Shown: positions 22,796 to 34,112 of the stretch, piece by piece
How positions within the stretch are numbered: position 1 is the first letter of the stretch
Layout of the letters: each line of letters starts with the position of its first letter
Origin: Halobacillus sp. Marseille-Q1614
GTDB lineage: Bacteria; Bacillota; Bacilli; Bacillales; Halobacillaceae
Direction: 5' to 3'
DNA length: 64,000 nt
Assembly: GCF_902809865.1 (NCBI RefSeq)
Contig: NZ_CADDWH010000001.1
Location: 496,001 to 560,000 of the forward strand
Program-made: the position numbers and the translations under genes
Notes under the pieces: model-generated
The model's input: the letters and a program-made list of their open reading frames with translations, nothing else
Told to the model about the DNA's origin: nothing
Database searches by the model: none

Positions 22796-24445
22796 GTGAA
22801 CTTTTACAGGGAAGATGAAGATCTGTAGCAGATCCTGCGTCAGCACTTTGAAAGGACCTTTTTTAACTGGGCGGATGAGCAGCTGGATGCTTTTGGTCAG
22901 CTGTGTGCAGGAGATATCGACCGGCGGGCAGGTCATACGGACCGTGAAGGCCGTCCGAAACTCATAAAATATAATAAAATGGGCGAGGAAATTTCGGAGG
23001 TATGGGTCAACGAGGGATATCGTCAGACAGTGAAAGAAACCTATGAGAAGGGGATTGTCGGCTATGTACATAAACCCATCCCTGAGCTGGGCAGAAAAGG
23101 GAATTATGTCTACTCCTTTGCCCAGGGGTACTTATTGTCACAGGCAGAACCCGGGTTTTACTGCCCGGTTACATTATTATTTAATCAATCACTATGCGAG
23201 TGAGGAGTTAAAAGAGCAATACCTTCCTCATGTGCTTGCTACCGGAGATGTCGAACTTTATGAAGGGGCTACCTTTTTAACGGAACGGCAGGCAGGCTCG
23301 AATGTAGGGGCGAACGAAGTAAAAGCTGTTCAAGAAGATGATCGTTTTCGTATTTACGGAGAAAAATATTTTGCCAGTAATGCAGGGATGTGCGGAGTGG
23401 CTATGGTATTAGCTAGGATCGAAGGCTCGCCCCCGGGAACCAAAGGGTTAAGTTTATTTCTTGTGCCCTGGAGAAAAAATGATGGCAGCCTTAATGGAGT
23501 ATCCATCCGACGGTTAAAGGATAAACTCGGAGTAAGAGCCGTTCCTTCAGCAGAAGTGGAAGTTAAAGGAGCCGACGCCTATTTAATAGGAGACGCTTCC
23601 CGCGGATTTTACTATATGATCGAAGCCTTGAACCTTTCGCGAATCTGCAATGCAGCTGCTTCAGAGGTATCATGAGAAGAGCTTATACTGAAGCCAAGGA
23701 GTATGCACTGTAAAGAAACCCATTTGGCCAGCGGCTGATTGATTTTCCAATGGTTCAGGATACACTTGTAAAAATGAGGGTAAAGCAGGAAGTCGAGACG
23801 GGTGCTGTCTTTGAAATGGCTAAGCTTTACGACAAAGTGGCAGCGGATAAAGCATCTCATGATGAAAAGATATTGTGCCGGCTTCTGATCGCCTTGTTGA
23901 AAAAAGAAACAGCCGAGCAGTCAATTCTTTTTGCGCGTGATGCGATTGAAATGCATGGCGGCAACGGGTATATAGAAGATTTTGTTACCCCAAGACTCCT
24001 AAGGGATGCACAGGTGCTTACTGTTTGGGAAGGAACAAGCAACATATTGGGGCTTGAAGTACTCCGCTTATTCCAAAAGTATGAGGCGCATCAGCTGTTC
24101 TTTAAAAATATAGAAGCACGGATTGAAAAAGTGGAAGGGATGCTGGGGTTAACTCATACAGTCAGGGAAAACATAAGAAACGTTAAAAAATGGATAGGAC
24201 ATGTTCTCAAGCTTCCTTATGATCTGCAGACTTTCCATTGTAAGACGATGGCCAAGATGCTTTGTGACCTATATGAAGGTGTATACGCGTTGACACGGGC
24301 TTATGAAAATACAAGGAAGCAAAAAACTGCCGAAGTTTTTATTTTTCAGTATTTAGAATCTGAGGAAGAACTCGAGAAACCTTTAACTCTTCAATATGCA
24401 GAAGAAGTTTTACAAGTATCTTTAAAGGTTAAGGGAAAAAGCTGA
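22796..24445 (+). pseudogene. Decayed acyl-CoA dehydrogenase (AidB-like)
   Basis: Remains of an acyl-CoA dehydrogenase of about 550 residues. A GTG start with AAGGAGAG is followed by an in-frame TAG at 22826-22828. The frame then shifts near 23170 (before HYASEELKEQYLPH), shifts again near 23660, and meets a TAA at 23711-23713 inside the conserved ALKRNPFGQRLIDFP segment. Recognisable pieces are FLTERQAGSNVGANE, the N-terminal domain, and AMHGGNGYIEDF...VWEGTSNI near the flavin/active-site end, most like the AidB/isovaleryl-CoA type. Two stops and two frameshifts make an active enzyme unlikely. Individual open pieces (22979-23203, 23043-23675, 23750-24445) should not be read as genes. Confidence 0.88.
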
Positions 24446-24474
24446 GGAGACAAAAAATCTCCCTGGCTTTTTTT
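24438..24474 (+). terminator. Terminator after the dehydrogenase pseudogene
   Basis: AAAGC...GGAGA pairs with TCTCC...GCTTT and is followed by T residues. Still intact behind the decayed gene. Confidence 0.75.
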
Positions 24475-24498
24475 ATTGGGGAGGGAACGCGTTAAACG

Positions 24499-24526
24499 TT
24501 TGGTATGGGCAGGATTTTGTTATGAT
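24499..24526 (+). promoter_or_regulatory. Predicted promoter of the his operon
   Basis: Extended -10 TGTTATGAT with a weak TTTGGT about 16 bases upstream. It leaves an untranslated leader of roughly 100 bases in which I see no T-box. Confidence 0.5.
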
Positions 24527-24632
24527 AGTAAAAAGAAGTAAAAGAAAACTGTAACGTTGACGCTTATTCTTCATCGTGTTAGCATATTAGCAGACTAAAG
24601 GATTTCGATGTACGGAAAGGACGGATGCTTAA

Positions 24633-25817
24633 ATGGCGAAGCGGCTAATGTTTGAAAAACCACTTGGAATGCGCGACACACTTCCTTTTTTTTATAATCA
24701 GAAAGCAAAAGCGCGGGAGCGTTTGAAATCAGCGATTCTCTCTTATGGATATTCTTTTATGGATACACCATTTCTTGAGTATCATGAAACGATTGGGAAG
24801 GTCAGTGCGACTAAAGAGCAGCGTTTATTTAAATTGCTCGATCAGCAGGGGCATACACTCGTACTGCGTCCTGATATGACAGCACCGATTGCCAGGGTGG
24901 CTGCTTCGCAGCTGAAGGATACGGAGCTTCCGCTTCGACTGGCTTATGATGGACCAGTATTTCGGGCGCAGCAGACCGAAGGCGGGAAGCCGGCTCAATT
25001 TGAACAGGTAGGAACGGAATTAATTGGCGATCATTCTTCCTATGGAGATGCGGAAGTTATTGCTTTATTAGTCGAGTCCTTAAGACAGGCTGGATTGGAC
25101 GATTTTGTTATAACGATCGGCCACATCGGTTACGTTAAAGCCTTCTTCAATGATGTTTTAGGACATGACGAAGAGACGAAAGACGTTCTGTTAGAACATT
25201 TATATAGAAAAAATTACGTAGGGTATCGGGAATCTGTAAAAGCGGCTATACTTGCGGGAGAGAAGAAGCAGGCTTTACTTTCACTGCTTGACCTCAGAGG
25301 AGGAGAAGAAGTCTTCGCCTCAAGTAAGTCGCTGGCTAGAAATCAGGTATGCATGCAGGCTGTCAATGAGTTGAAACAGCTGTACGCTTTACTGAAAAAT
25401 TACGGAGTCGAAAAATATGTAAGCTTTGATTTAAATCTGATCAGCCACATGAATTACTATACCGGTATCTTGTTTGAAGGCTATGCCCCTCACTTAGGCT
25501 CATTGCTCTGTAATGGAGGACGCTATGACAAACTGCTGCCATCCTTTCAGCTAAACGCTTCAGCCACTGGGTTTGCCATCCATTTAGAACGGTTTATTGA
25601 GGCTTTAAATGGACGGAGAGATAATGACGAAAGAATTGGAGTGATTGTAGATCACGACAGTCATGGGCAAGGTGTGCAAAAAGCGGCTGATCTGCGTCAG
25701 AAGGGCTATCAGGTGCTCCTTCAGCATATTGATCAGATCCCGGATTACAAACAGTTCAGCAGCCAGCTGCGCGAGTGTATCGATTTAACCGGCAAAGGGG
25801 GAGAAGCGAATGAATAA
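24633..25817 (+). CDS. hisZ: ATP phosphoribosyltransferase regulatory subunit
   Basis: Histidyl-tRNA-synthetase-like protein with no synthetase role; it complexes with the short HisG and makes it active and histidine-sensitive. The class II core is seen ([39 protein letters not shown]), while the synthetase anticodon domain is reduced. 394 residues, close to the B. subtilis protein. First gene of a tightly packed eight-gene operon; its end overlaps hisG by 8 bases. Confidence 0.95.
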   Translation: MAKRLMFEKPLGMRDTLPFFYNQKAKARERLKSAILSYGYSFMDTPFLEYHETIGKVSATKEQRLFKLLDQQGHTLVLRPDMTAPIARVAASQLKDTELPLRLAYDGPVFRAQQTEGGKPAQFEQVGTELIGDHSSYGDAEVIALLVESLRQAGLDDFVITIGHIGYVKAFFNDVLGHDEETKDVLLEHLYRKNYVGYRESVKAAILAGEKKQALLSLLDLRGGEEVFASSKSLARNQVCMQAVNELKQLYALLKNYGVEKYVSFDLNLISHMNYYTGILFEGYAPHLGSLLCNGGRYDKLLPSFQLNASATGFAIHLERFIEALNGRRDNDERIGVIVDHDSHGQGVQKAADLRQKGYQVLLQHIDQIPDYKQFSSQLRECIDLTGKGGEANE

Positions 25818-26448
25818 ACCTTTAACGATCGCGATGCCTAAAGGCAGGATTTATAAAGAAGCCGCTGCATTAATGAAGCAGGCGGGCTACCACCTGACGC
25901 CAAATGATGAAGATTCAAGAAAGCTCATCCTTGAATTTCCAGAACAGAACATCCAGATCATGATGGCAAAGCCGATGGATGTAGTGACATACGTGGAATA
26001 CGGAACAGCCGATATCGGCATTGCAGGTAAAGACGTTCTGTTAGAACAGGATCGTGATGTTTACGAAGTTCTGGATTTGAAAATCAGCCCCTGCTACGTA
26101 GCTGTGGCCGGTCTGCCGGAGCAGCCGCTTAGCAAAATAGCTCCTAAAATCGCGACGAAATATCCAAAGATTGCTTCTGATTATTTTAGGGAGCAGGGAG
26201 AACAGATCGAAATTATTCCATTGAATGGATCGATTGAGCTGGCGCCGATTATTGGGTTAACAGACCGGATTGTCGATATTGTATCGACAGGGAGAACGCT
26301 CAAAGAAAACGGACTGGTTGAATATGAAAAGATCGCCGATATCACTTCAAGGCTGATCGTAAACCCTGTCAGCTACAGATTGAAAAGCCGTGAAATTGAT
26401 GAAATGGTTCAGAAATTAAGTGAAGTGGTGGAGGTGGAAGCGACTTGA
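25810..26448 (+). CDS. hisG: ATP phosphoribosyltransferase, short form
   Basis: Catalyses the first committed step of histidine synthesis, joining PRPP and ATP. At 212 residues it is the short form without the C-terminal regulatory domain, which agrees with hisZ next door. Signatures: [11 protein letters not shown] at the N-terminus, [17 protein letters not shown], and the PRPP-contact region [14 protein letters not shown]. It overlaps hisZ and hisD. Confidence 0.97.
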   Translation: MNKPLTIAMPKGRIYKEAAALMKQAGYHLTPNDEDSRKLILEFPEQNIQIMMAKPMDVVTYVEYGTADIGIAGKDVLLEQDRDVYEVLDLKISPCYVAVAGLPEQPLSKIAPKIATKYPKIASDYFREQGEQIEIIPLNGSIELAPIIGLTDRIVDIVSTGRTLKENGLVEYEKIADITSRLIVNPVSYRLKSREIDEMVQKLSEVVEVEAT

Positions 26449-27719
26449 AAATCATCCAGAAGAACGACCTGACCTCTTTAAAAAGAAGTGTGGATCAGGG
26501 AACCGCGGAACAGAGAAACTCGGTCATTCAAATTATTCGTCAGGTAAAAGAAGCGGGCGATCAGGCGGTCCGCTCATTCACTGAGCAATTTGATGGAGTT
26601 TTAGTAGACGATTGGCGGGTCGGCTCAAAAGAAATAGAAGAAGCTTATAATTCCATTGACAAGGAATATGTGAAAACCATGGAGGAGGCAGCCGCTAACA
26701 TTCGGTCTTTTCATGAGAAGCAGCAGACCAGCTCCTGGTTTGATACGGCTGCGAACGGAACGATCCTTGGGCAGCGAATTACACCTATTGATGCCGCCGG
26801 TGTATACGTGCCGGGAGGAACAGCGGCTTATCCTTCTTCCTTATTTATGAACGTTATTCCTGCTCAGGTAGCCGGTGTTCAAAGGATCGTCGTTGTAACA
26901 CCGCCCGGAGAGGACGGAAAAATTTCTAATGGGACACTCGCCGCTGCAAAAATTCTTGGTGTAGAAGAAATCTATAAAGTCGGTGGAGCGCAGGCGATTG
27001 CAGCTTTAGCTTATGGTACAGAGACCCTTTCTCCTGTTGATAAAATTACCGGACCGGGCAATGTATTTGTTGCTTTGGCAAAACGGGAAGTATTCGGGGA
27101 TGTCGATATTGATATGATCGCAGGACCGAGTGAGATTGCGGTTTTAGCTGACGAGTCTGCAAAAGCGAACGAAATAGCTGCAGACCTTTTATCACAAGCT
27201 GAGCATGATGCCCGTTCATCAAGTGTGTTGGTGACAACAAGCGAGCAGCTGGCTCAAGGAGTGTCAGAGGAAGTTCTGAAGCAGCTTGAAACCCTTCCGA
27301 GGACAGAAATTGCTTCAGCAAGTATTAAGGATTATGGAGCGATTATCCTTTGTAATTCCAAGGAAGAAGCAATTGCAGCTGTTAATGAAATAGCTGCTGA
27401 GCACTTAGAAATTATGACAGAAGAACCGTTTGAGGATATGGCAAAAATTAAGCATGCGGGAGCGATTTTTCTCGGTCCTTACAGCAGTGAGCCGGTAGGC
27501 GATTACTTTGCCGGTCCAAACCACGTGCTGCCAACGAGCGGAACAGCAAGGTTCTCAAGCCCGCTTAGTGTTGATGATTTCCTTAAAAAATCGAGCATCA
27601 TTTCTTATAGCCGTCAGGCCTTAAACGAGAACGTTGATAAAATTGCCCAATTCGCCCGATTAGAAGGATTAGAAGGGCATGCAAGAGCTGTAGAATCACG
27701 GAAGGAGCGCTGGAAATGA
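26445..27719 (+). CDS. hisD: Histidinol dehydrogenase
   Basis: Zinc-dependent NAD enzyme that oxidises histidinol to histidine in the last two steps. Visible are [14 protein letters not shown], the long family signature beginning [17 protein letters not shown] near residue 203, and AAEHLEIM, which provides an active-site Glu-His pair. 424 residues, normal. Start is TTG in ACTTGAAAATC overlapping the hisG stop. Confidence 0.97.
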   Translation: MKIIQKNDLTSLKRSVDQGTAEQRNSVIQIIRQVKEAGDQAVRSFTEQFDGVLVDDWRVGSKEIEEAYNSIDKEYVKTMEEAAANIRSFHEKQQTSSWFDTAANGTILGQRITPIDAAGVYVPGGTAAYPSSLFMNVIPAQVAGVQRIVVVTPPGEDGKISNGTLAAAKILGVEEIYKVGGAQAIAALAYGTETLSPVDKITGPGNVFVALAKREVFGDVDIDMIAGPSEIAVLADESAKANEIAADLLSQAEHDARSSSVLVTTSEQLAQGVSEEVLKQLETLPRTEIASASIKDYGAIILCNSKEEAIAAVNEIAAEHLEIMTEEPFEDMAKIKHAGAIFLGPYSSEPVGDYFAGPNHVLPTSGTARFSSPLSVDDFLKKSSIISYSRQALNENVDKIAQFARLEGLEGHARAVESRKERWK

Positions 27720-28306
27720 GTGACCGTCACGCGGCCGTGAGCCGTAAAACAAGAGAAACAGATATCAACCTTGAATTTACTATAGATGGAGAAGGAAAGT
27801 CAGAGCTTGAAGTACAAGTTCCTTTCATGTCCCATATGCTGGAGCTTTTCACTAAGCACGGTCTGTTCAATTTGAAAGTCGTTGGCCGCGGGGATGTAGA
27901 AGTCGATGATCACCACTTAACAGAAGACTTAGGAATTGTTTTAGGACAGGCTTTACGCGAAGCTCTTGGTGATAAATACGGCATTAAAAGATACGGTTCG
28001 ATGACGCTTCCCATGGATGAGACCCTCGTGACGGTAGCTGTGGATTTAAGTGATCGTCCGCACCTTGAATGGCATGCCGATTTGCCAAAAGACCGTGTAG
28101 GAACCTTTGATACGGAAAATGTGCATGAATTTTTTTGGAAGCTGGCAGCGGAGGCACGGATGAATTTACATATCGTGCTTCACCACGGCCACAACACCCA
28201 CCACATTATTGAAGCGATGTTTAAAGCATTAGCGCGCGCCCTGGATGAAGCAACAATGGTAGATCCGAGAATTAAAGGGGTACCAAGCACGAAAGGAAGC
28301 TTATAA
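27716..28306 (+). CDS. hisB: Imidazoleglycerol-phosphate dehydratase
   Basis: Manganese-dependent dehydratase converting imidazole glycerol phosphate to imidazole acetol phosphate. Metal-binding histidine clusters are intact: [10 protein letters not shown] and [15 protein letters not shown]. At 196 residues it is the monofunctional form, so histidinol-phosphate phosphatase must be encoded elsewhere, as must HisC. ATGA overlap with hisD. Confidence 0.97.
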   Translation: MSDRHAAVSRKTRETDINLEFTIDGEGKSELEVQVPFMSHMLELFTKHGLFNLKVVGRGDVEVDDHHLTEDLGIVLGQALREALGDKYGIKRYGSMTLPMDETLVTVAVDLSDRPHLEWHADLPKDRVGTFDTENVHEFFWKLAAEARMNLHIVLHHGHNTHHIIEAMFKALARALDEATMVDPRIKGVPSTKGSL

Positions 28307-28935
28307 TGATTGGAATTATAGATTATGGAATGGGAAATCTTTTTAGCGTATCCAAAGCTTTGGAAAGAATGGATATTCCCTATGTGATTGGCGAACGACC
28401 GGATCAGCTGCAGGATTGCGAAGGCTATATCCTGCCGGGTGTCGGAGCTTTTCCAGACGCGATGAAAGCTCTTAAAGAACATGGATTTATAGATTTTATA
28501 AAAGAAAAAGTAGATCAGGGTGTCCCTTTATATGGCATCTGTTTAGGAATGCAGCTTCTCTTTGAAGAAAGTGAAGAAGGCGGTCTGACGAAAGGACTTG
28601 GTTTATTTCCAGGGCGTATCGTCCGATTTCCTGGAAAAGATGAAGCGGAAGAAAGCTATAAAGTTCCCCACATGGGATGGAACAAACTGCAGCTTCATCA
28701 GCCGGATCAGTCACTTCTTGAGAATGTAGGAGAAGAGTATGTCTACTTTGTCCACTCTTATGTCGTTTCAACTGAAGATGAGGACATTTTATATGCGAGC
28801 GCCGACTATCATGGAAAAGTGCCTGCGATCGTAGGCAGAGATAACTTGGTAGCCAGTCAGTTTCACCCGGAAAAAAGCGGGCGGGCTGGCGTTCAATTAT
28901 TAGAGAATTTTTGTAAACGAATGGTCAAACAGTGA
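28306..28935 (+). CDS. hisH: Imidazole glycerol phosphate synthase, glutaminase subunit
   Basis: Class I glutamine amidotransferase supplying ammonia to HisF. The nucleophile is in YGICLGMQLLFE near residue 78; the His-Glu pair is in QFHPEKSG near the C-terminus. 209 residues. Its ATG shares one base with the hisB stop (TAATG), indicating coupled translation. Confidence 0.97.
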   Translation: MIGIIDYGMGNLFSVSKALERMDIPYVIGERPDQLQDCEGYILPGVGAFPDAMKALKEHGFIDFIKEKVDQGVPLYGICLGMQLLFEESEEGGLTKGLGLFPGRIVRFPGKDEAEESYKVPHMGWNKLQLHQPDQSLLENVGEEYVYFVHSYVVSTEDEDILYASADYHGKVPAIVGRDNLVASQFHPEKSGRAGVQLLENFCKRMVKQ

Positions 28936-28946
28936 GGAGCTTGTAA

Positions 28947-29678
28947 ATGACTTTTACGATTTTTCCTGCAATAGATATGCGTAATGGACAGTGTGTACGA
29001 TTGGAACAGGGAGATTTTAATAAGCAAACCGTGTATGGGGACAATCCTTTTGAAGTAGCTAAAGGGTTTGCAGAAGCCGGGGCTTCCTGGATTCATATGG
29101 TTGATTTAGATGGAGCAAAAGAAGGCTCGAAGCAAAACGCGGAACACGTAGTAAAAGTTGCCCGTGAATTAGATGTGAAAGTACAAATTGGCGGCGGTCT
29201 CCGCTCTGAAGTCGATGTTGAATATTACTTAAGCCGGGGAGTGGACCGGGTGATTATCGGATCGCTTGCTGTCAGGGACCTTCCTCTTACCAAACTTTTG
29301 TTGGAAAAATACGGCGGGCAGATCGTCATTGGACTTGATGCCCGCGACGGTTATGTAGCTACGGAAGGATGGCTTGAGAAATCAGAAGTCCAGGCGGTTG
29401 ATCTTGGAAAAGAGCTGGCTGAAGCTGGTGCGCAGACGTTTGTTTATACTGACATTGCTAAAGACGGGATGCTCCAAGGCCCGAACACGAAAGAAATCGT
29501 GCGCCTGGGAGAACAAACCGGAGTAGATGTCATCGCCTCAGGAGGGATCAAAGGCTTGGAAGACCTGCAGGAATTAAAGAAATACCAGGAACAGTCTGTG
29601 ATCGGCTCAATTGTTGGAAAAGCTTTATACACCAACAAGTTCTCTCTTTCTGAAGCACTGAAAGAGGAGGTTCGCTAA
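28947..29678 (+). CDS. hisA: ProFAR isomerase
   Basis: TIM-barrel isomerase opening the ribose ring of ProFAR. The two internal half-barrels are visible, with the catalytic aspartates in [14 protein letters not shown] near the N-terminus and [14 protein letters not shown] in the second half; phosphate-binding segments are GGGLRS and ASGGIKG. 243 residues. Confidence 0.97.
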   Translation: MTFTIFPAIDMRNGQCVRLEQGDFNKQTVYGDNPFEVAKGFAEAGASWIHMVDLDGAKEGSKQNAEHVVKVARELDVKVQIGGGLRSEVDVEYYLSRGVDRVIIGSLAVRDLPLTKLLLEKYGGQIVIGLDARDGYVATEGWLEKSEVQAVDLGKELAEAGAQTFVYTDIAKDGMLQGPNTKEIVRLGEQTGVDVIASGGIKGLEDLQELKKYQEQSVIGSIVGKALYTNKFSLSEALKEEVR

Positions 29679-30437
29679 ATGCTTTCTAAACGAATAATTC
29701 CCTGTCTTGATGTGAAGGAAGGACGAGTAGTAAAGGGCATTCAGTTTGTAGATATCCGTGATGCCGGCGATCCGGTTGAGCTGGCGAAAGTTTATGACGA
29801 GCAGGGAGCAGATGAACTCGTCTTTCTTGATATTTCAGCGACCCATGAAGGAAAGAAAACGATGATTGAGGTCGTTCGCGCGGTCGCTTCTGAACTGGCG
29901 ATCCCATTTACGGTCGGGGGCGGCATCCGTACACTTGAAGATATGAAGGAAACATTAAGAAACGGTGCCGATAAAGTTTCGCTGAATTCAGCGGCCGTCA
30001 AACGCCCAGAGTTAATTAGGGAAGGGGCCGATTACTTCGGAGCCCAATGTATCGTGGTAGCGATTGATGCAAGGTATGATGAAGAAGCCGGAACTTGGAG
30101 AGTGTATACTCACGGAGGACGCACACCAACAGAATGGCTGGTAACAGACTGGGCACAGGAAGCGGTCCGCCTTGGTGCCGGTGAGATTTTATTAACGTCG
30201 ATGAACCAGGATGGTGAAAAGACCGGTTTTGATCTTCCTCTGCTTCAGGCTGTGCAGGATGTCGTCACTGTTCCTGTAATTGCCTCAGGAGGCGCTGGTT
30301 CTGCGGAACACTTTTACGAAGTGTTTGAACAGGTAAATGCTGATGCTGCGCTTGCGGCTTCAATCTTTCACTATAAAGAAACATCTATCCAAAGCGTCAA
30401 AAATTATTTAGAGAAAAAAGGAGTCGTTGTACGATGA
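29679..30437 (+). CDS. hisF: Imidazole glycerol phosphate synthase, cyclase subunit
   Basis: Uses ammonia from HisH to make imidazole glycerol phosphate and AICAR. Catalytic aspartates are in [15 protein letters not shown] (residue 11) and [14 protein letters not shown] (near 130); phosphate sites GGGIRTLED and [10 protein letters not shown] are intact. 252 residues, starting directly after hisA and sharing ancestry with it. Confidence 0.97.
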   Translation: MLSKRIIPCLDVKEGRVVKGIQFVDIRDAGDPVELAKVYDEQGADELVFLDISATHEGKKTMIEVVRAVASELAIPFTVGGGIRTLEDMKETLRNGADKVSLNSAAVKRPELIREGADYFGAQCIVVAIDARYDEEAGTWRVYTHGGRTPTEWLVTDWAQEAVRLGAGEILLTSMNQDGEKTGFDLPLLQAVQDVVTVPVIASGGAGSAEHFYEVFEQVNADAALAASIFHYKETSIQSVKNYLEKKGVVVR

Positions 30438-31054
30438 ACATCGAAGAAATTAAGTTTGATGAAAAAGGGTTAGTGCCGGCAATCGTACAGGATGCGCGCT
30501 CTAAATCAGTATTAACTCTTGCTTATATGAATAAAGAATCATTAAAGATGACACTTGAGAAAAAAGAAACGGTTTTTTACAGCCGCTCCCGCCAGGAGCT
30601 TTGGCATAAAGGAGAAACTTCAGGCAACACGCAGAAAGTAGAAAGTATTTCCTATGACTGTGACCAGGATGCCCTGCTCATCCAGGCAGTGCCATCAGGG
30701 CCTGCGTGTCATAAAGGAGATTACAGCTGCTTTAGTGAATCACTGCTCGAAGGTACGAATCAAAAAGAAGCGCCATATGCTATTTTAGATCAGTTGAAAC
30801 AGGTGCTCGCTGAACGTAAATCTACGCTTCCGGAGGGTTCGTACACTTCCCAGCTTTTTCAGGAGGGTGTTGACCGCATTGCTAAGAAGATCGGGGAAGA
30901 AGCAGGAGAAGTAATCATAGCAGCCAAAAATGATGATAAAGAAGAATTAGCCATGGAGTCTGCCGACTTGCTGTTCCACTTACTACTGTTATTAACTGAT
31001 CGCGGTGTAAGTTTAGACGACGTCCTATCTGTATTGGAAGATCGCCATCAATAG
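30434..31054 (+). CDS. hisI: Bifunctional PR-AMP cyclohydrolase / PR-ATP pyrophosphatase
   Basis: Steps two and three of the pathway in one protein (HisIE), acting on PR-ATP then PR-AMP. The N-terminal cyclohydrolase domain has [12 protein letters not shown] and the zinc-ligand region [11 protein letters not shown]; the C-terminal MazG-like domain (from about residue 115) has [17 protein letters not shown]. 206 residues. Last gene of the operon, overlapping hisF by 4 bases. No strong terminator is seen before yvcD. Confidence 0.97.
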   Translation: MNIEEIKFDEKGLVPAIVQDARSKSVLTLAYMNKESLKMTLEKKETVFYSRSRQELWHKGETSGNTQKVESISYDCDQDALLIQAVPSGPACHKGDYSCFSESLLEGTNQKEAPYAILDQLKQVLAERKSTLPEGSYTSQLFQEGVDRIAKKIGEEAGEVIIAAKNDDKEELAMESADLLFHLLLLLTDRGVSLDDVLSVLEDRHQ

Positions 31055-31081
31055 ATTTACAGGTGAATTAGTAAAATCTCC

Positions 31082-31110
31082 TATTTCAAAACGCTATTCT
31101 ATGTTATACT
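31082..31110 (+). promoter_or_regulatory. Predicted yvcD promoter
   Basis: Extended -10 TGTTATACT at 31102-31110, with a poor -35. Located 40 bases upstream of the start codon. Confidence 0.5.
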
Positions 31111-31150
31111 GCATAATTAGTGAGTACGGACACGAAGTAGGGGGACAGTC

Positions 31151-32167
31151 ATGACGACATCACTGAAACCAACCATCCATAATAAGCCGTCCAATATAAT
31201 TCCTTTCTTACCGACAGGGAATTTTTACTTCTCTTATGGAATCCAGGCGTTTAAGAAAAGACGCTTTGATGCGGCAGAGAAATGGCTGAAAAAAGCCATA
31301 GAATTATCTCCAGATGAACCACTTTATCCTTGCCAGCTTTCTGTTGTTTATACGGAAGTTGGCTCTTATCATGCAGCCAACCAGGTGCTGACGGAAGTGG
31401 TGAAGAAATATGGTGACGACTATGTCGATGCCTATTATTTAATGGCCAATAATTATGCACATCTTGGCTTATTAAATGATGCCAAAAAGTATGCGGAAAA
31501 ATATATGAATAAACCGTCGGAAGGTGATTTTGAAGAGGCTGCTGCCCAGCTTCTTCAAATGCTGAACTCTTTAGAAGAAGATGAATTAGATGATGATTTT
31601 ACATTGGACGATGAAGATGAATTGATCATCTATCAGGAGACGGCCTTTTACCATTTAGAGAATGAAGAATGGGAAGAAGCCCTGCCGGTTTTACATGAAA
31701 TGATGCAGCTGTTCCCGGATTATACGCTTGCAAAGCATAAATACGCTCATGCTCTGTTTAAGATTGGTGAAGAAGAAGAAGCGATTCAGATGGAAAAACA
31801 GTGGCTGAAAAAAGACCCGGAAAATATTCAAAGCCACGTAAATTTAGCCACCTTCTTTATGCTGCAGGGAGATAAGGAGCAGGCTGAGAATCATATCGAG
31901 CTGCTTCGTAATATCTACCCGATCCATGAGCAGCAGAAGCTTGCCATCGCTGTAATTCTTGCAAGAGGTGGATATTATCATGAAGCGGTTGATCGTTTTC
32001 GCCGGTTAAAGAATAAATTAGTAGTAGGAAGACGTGGTTATTATAAGTGGTACAGCATTGCTTCGTACCAGACAGGAAAGCCGTCCCGTGCCCTTAAGCT
32101 TTGGGAAAAAGGCTGTAAAAGATTCCCCCGCCTCAGCAAAGAAGGCGGACCGTGGAATTATCAATAA
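31151..32167 (+). CDS. yvcD: TPR-repeat protein YvcD
   Basis: Soluble protein of 338 residues with tetratricopeptide repeats, e.g. AAEKWLKKAIELSPDEPLYPCQLSVVY near residues 36-65 and EEAIQMEKQWLKKDPENIQSHVN near 210. A strongly acidic linker (EEDELDDDFTLDDEDELI) joins the two TPR blocks. Likely a protein-interaction scaffold; partners unknown. Position between the his operon and trxB is the same as in B. subtilis. Confidence 0.8.
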   Translation: MTTSLKPTIHNKPSNIIPFLPTGNFYFSYGIQAFKKRRFDAAEKWLKKAIELSPDEPLYPCQLSVVYTEVGSYHAANQVLTEVVKKYGDDYVDAYYLMANNYAHLGLLNDAKKYAEKYMNKPSEGDFEEAAAQLLQMLNSLEEDELDDDFTLDDEDELIIYQETAFYHLENEEWEEALPVLHEMMQLFPDYTLAKHKYAHALFKIGEEEEAIQMEKQWLKKDPENIQSHVNLATFFMLQGDKEQAENHIELLRNIYPIHEQQKLAIAVILARGGYYHEAVDRFRRLKNKLVVGRRGYYKWYSIASYQTGKPSRALKLWEKGCKRFPRLSKEGGPWNYQ

Positions 32168-32176
32168 GCACATTGA

Positions 32177-32205
32177 TGGACGTCTTTTCAACGATTTATT
32201 ATGAT
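32177..32205 (+). promoter_or_regulatory. Predicted trxB promoter
   Basis: TGGACG, 17-base spacer, TATGAT, ending 42 bases before trxB. Confidence 0.5.
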
Positions 32206-32217
32206 AATTACAGGTAA

Positions 32218-33198
<981 letters not shown>

Positions 33199-33203
33199 AA
33201 GGC

Positions 33204-33374
33204 CTGTTGAACAGCTTGTTAATAATCTAGAAAAAGTAAGGGGTTCTGCGAGACTCCTGCTTAAAAAAGGGCGGTATGCGACCCCGCAGAGAGGCCATGA
33301 GAGAGGAGACTTGACCGTTCGACCGCGGAAAGTGAGCAGGTTCCCCTTTTTCCATGAATATTAACTTTCAACAG
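33204..33374. repeat. Imperfect inverted-repeat element behind trxB
   Basis: Nested complementary arms frame about 170 bases: CTGTTGAA/TTCAACAG, GTTAATA/TATTAAC, then AAAAAG...GGGG against CCCC...TTTTT. The interior has GGGGTTCTGCGAGACTCCTGC-like and CCGCGGAAAGTGAGC segments, which recall from memory a family of interspersed repeats common in Bacillaceae genomes (core CCGCGGAAAGCGAGC). Only one copy is in this window. Confidence 0.6.
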
Positions 33375-33488
33375 AGCCAACTAAAAAAGTAACCCCATCT
33401 TAACTCTTTTGTAACACGTACGACACATTTTTGGGTTACACTTATTATGATTAATTGACCCCCTTTTAATAGATAGATCTCTAATTCG

Positions 33489-33520
33489 GCACAGGTGGAC
33501 TTCACCTGTGCACTTTTTTT
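33489..33520 (+). terminator. Terminator upstream of yvcI
   Basis: Stem GCACAGGT/ACCTGTGC with seven T residues following. It lies 290 bases after trxB, so it ends either a long trxB transcript or an RNA starting in the gap. Confidence 0.8.
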
Positions 33521-33546
33521 GTGCATAAATTATATTGGTCATAACA

Positions 33547-33576
33547 TTGTAGCCATTTACGTATTCATTGTATAAT
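33547..33576 (+). promoter_or_regulatory. Predicted promoter of yvcI-rapZ-yvcK-whiA
   Basis: TTGTAG, 18-base spacer, TATAAT, 42 bases before yvcI. Confidence 0.65.
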
Positions 33577-33618
33577 AGACAAAGATGTCCTCGGGATAGA
33601 CAAATGAGGTGAGAAAAG

Positions 33619-34092
33619 ATGCAGCGTGTAGCAAATTGTATATTAAGAGTTAACAATCAGATTTTAATGCTGAAAAAGCCCAGAAGAGGATGGTATGTAG
33701 TGCCAGGCGGAAAGATGGAAGCGGGAGAGAATATTAAAGATTCGGTCATTCGTGAATTCCGCGAAGAAACGGGCTTGCACATTCAGGAACCTGAACTTAA
33801 AGGTTCTTTTACTTTTATTATGAAAGAAGAAGAAAACCAGAAGACCGCTCAGGAATGGATGATGTTTACCTTCCAGGCCACTAAGTATGAAGGGGAATTG
33901 CTTGAATTTAGTGAAGAGGGTGAACTTGAATGGGTGGATGTAGATAAGGTTCTGGAGAAGCCGATGGCTGAGGGCGACCGTCACATATTTAAGCATATCC
34001 TTAATAGTGAAGATCAGTTATACGGAACTTTTGTATATACCACAGATTTCAGGCTGATTGATCAAGATATGGATCCATCTCGACCGAAGTAA
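33619..34092 (+). CDS. yvcI: NUDIX hydrolase YvcI
   Basis: Nucleotide-type pyrophosphohydrolase of 157 residues. The Nudix box is complete ([18 protein letters not shown] then REETGL, residues about 33-56), supplying the metal-binding glutamates. In vivo substrate unknown; annotation as 8-oxo-dGTPase would be a guess. First gene of the conserved yvcI-rapZ-yvcK-whiA-crh cluster; AGGTGAG precedes the ATG. Confidence 0.88.
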   Translation: MQRVANCILRVNNQILMLKKPRRGWYVVPGGKMEAGENIKDSVIREFREETGLHIQEPELKGSFTFIMKEEENQKTAQEWMMFTFQATKYEGELLEFSEEGELEWVDVDKVLEKPMAEGDRHIFKHILNSEDQLYGTFVYTTDFRLIDQDMDPSRPK

Positions 34093-34112
34093 ATGAGGGA
34101 GCGAATAGGCAA

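Larger units (their letters stand above)
33199..33618. other. Long non-coding gap between trxB and yvcI
   Basis: 420 bases without a supported gene. It holds the inverted-repeat element at 33204-33374, a hairpin terminator at 33489-33520 and the predicted yvcI promoter. The piece 33375-33488 is unexplained. Confidence 0.6.

Noticed and set aside
22979-23203. Separate small genes inside the dehydrogenase remnant, or stop-codon readthrough/programmed frameshift
   Set aside because: Four lesions, no slippery heptamer or recoding structure evident at them; simple decay explains the pattern.
24527-24632. T-box riboswitch in the his leader
   Set aside because: The leader is only about 100 bases, lacks the T-box sequence and has no terminator hairpin.
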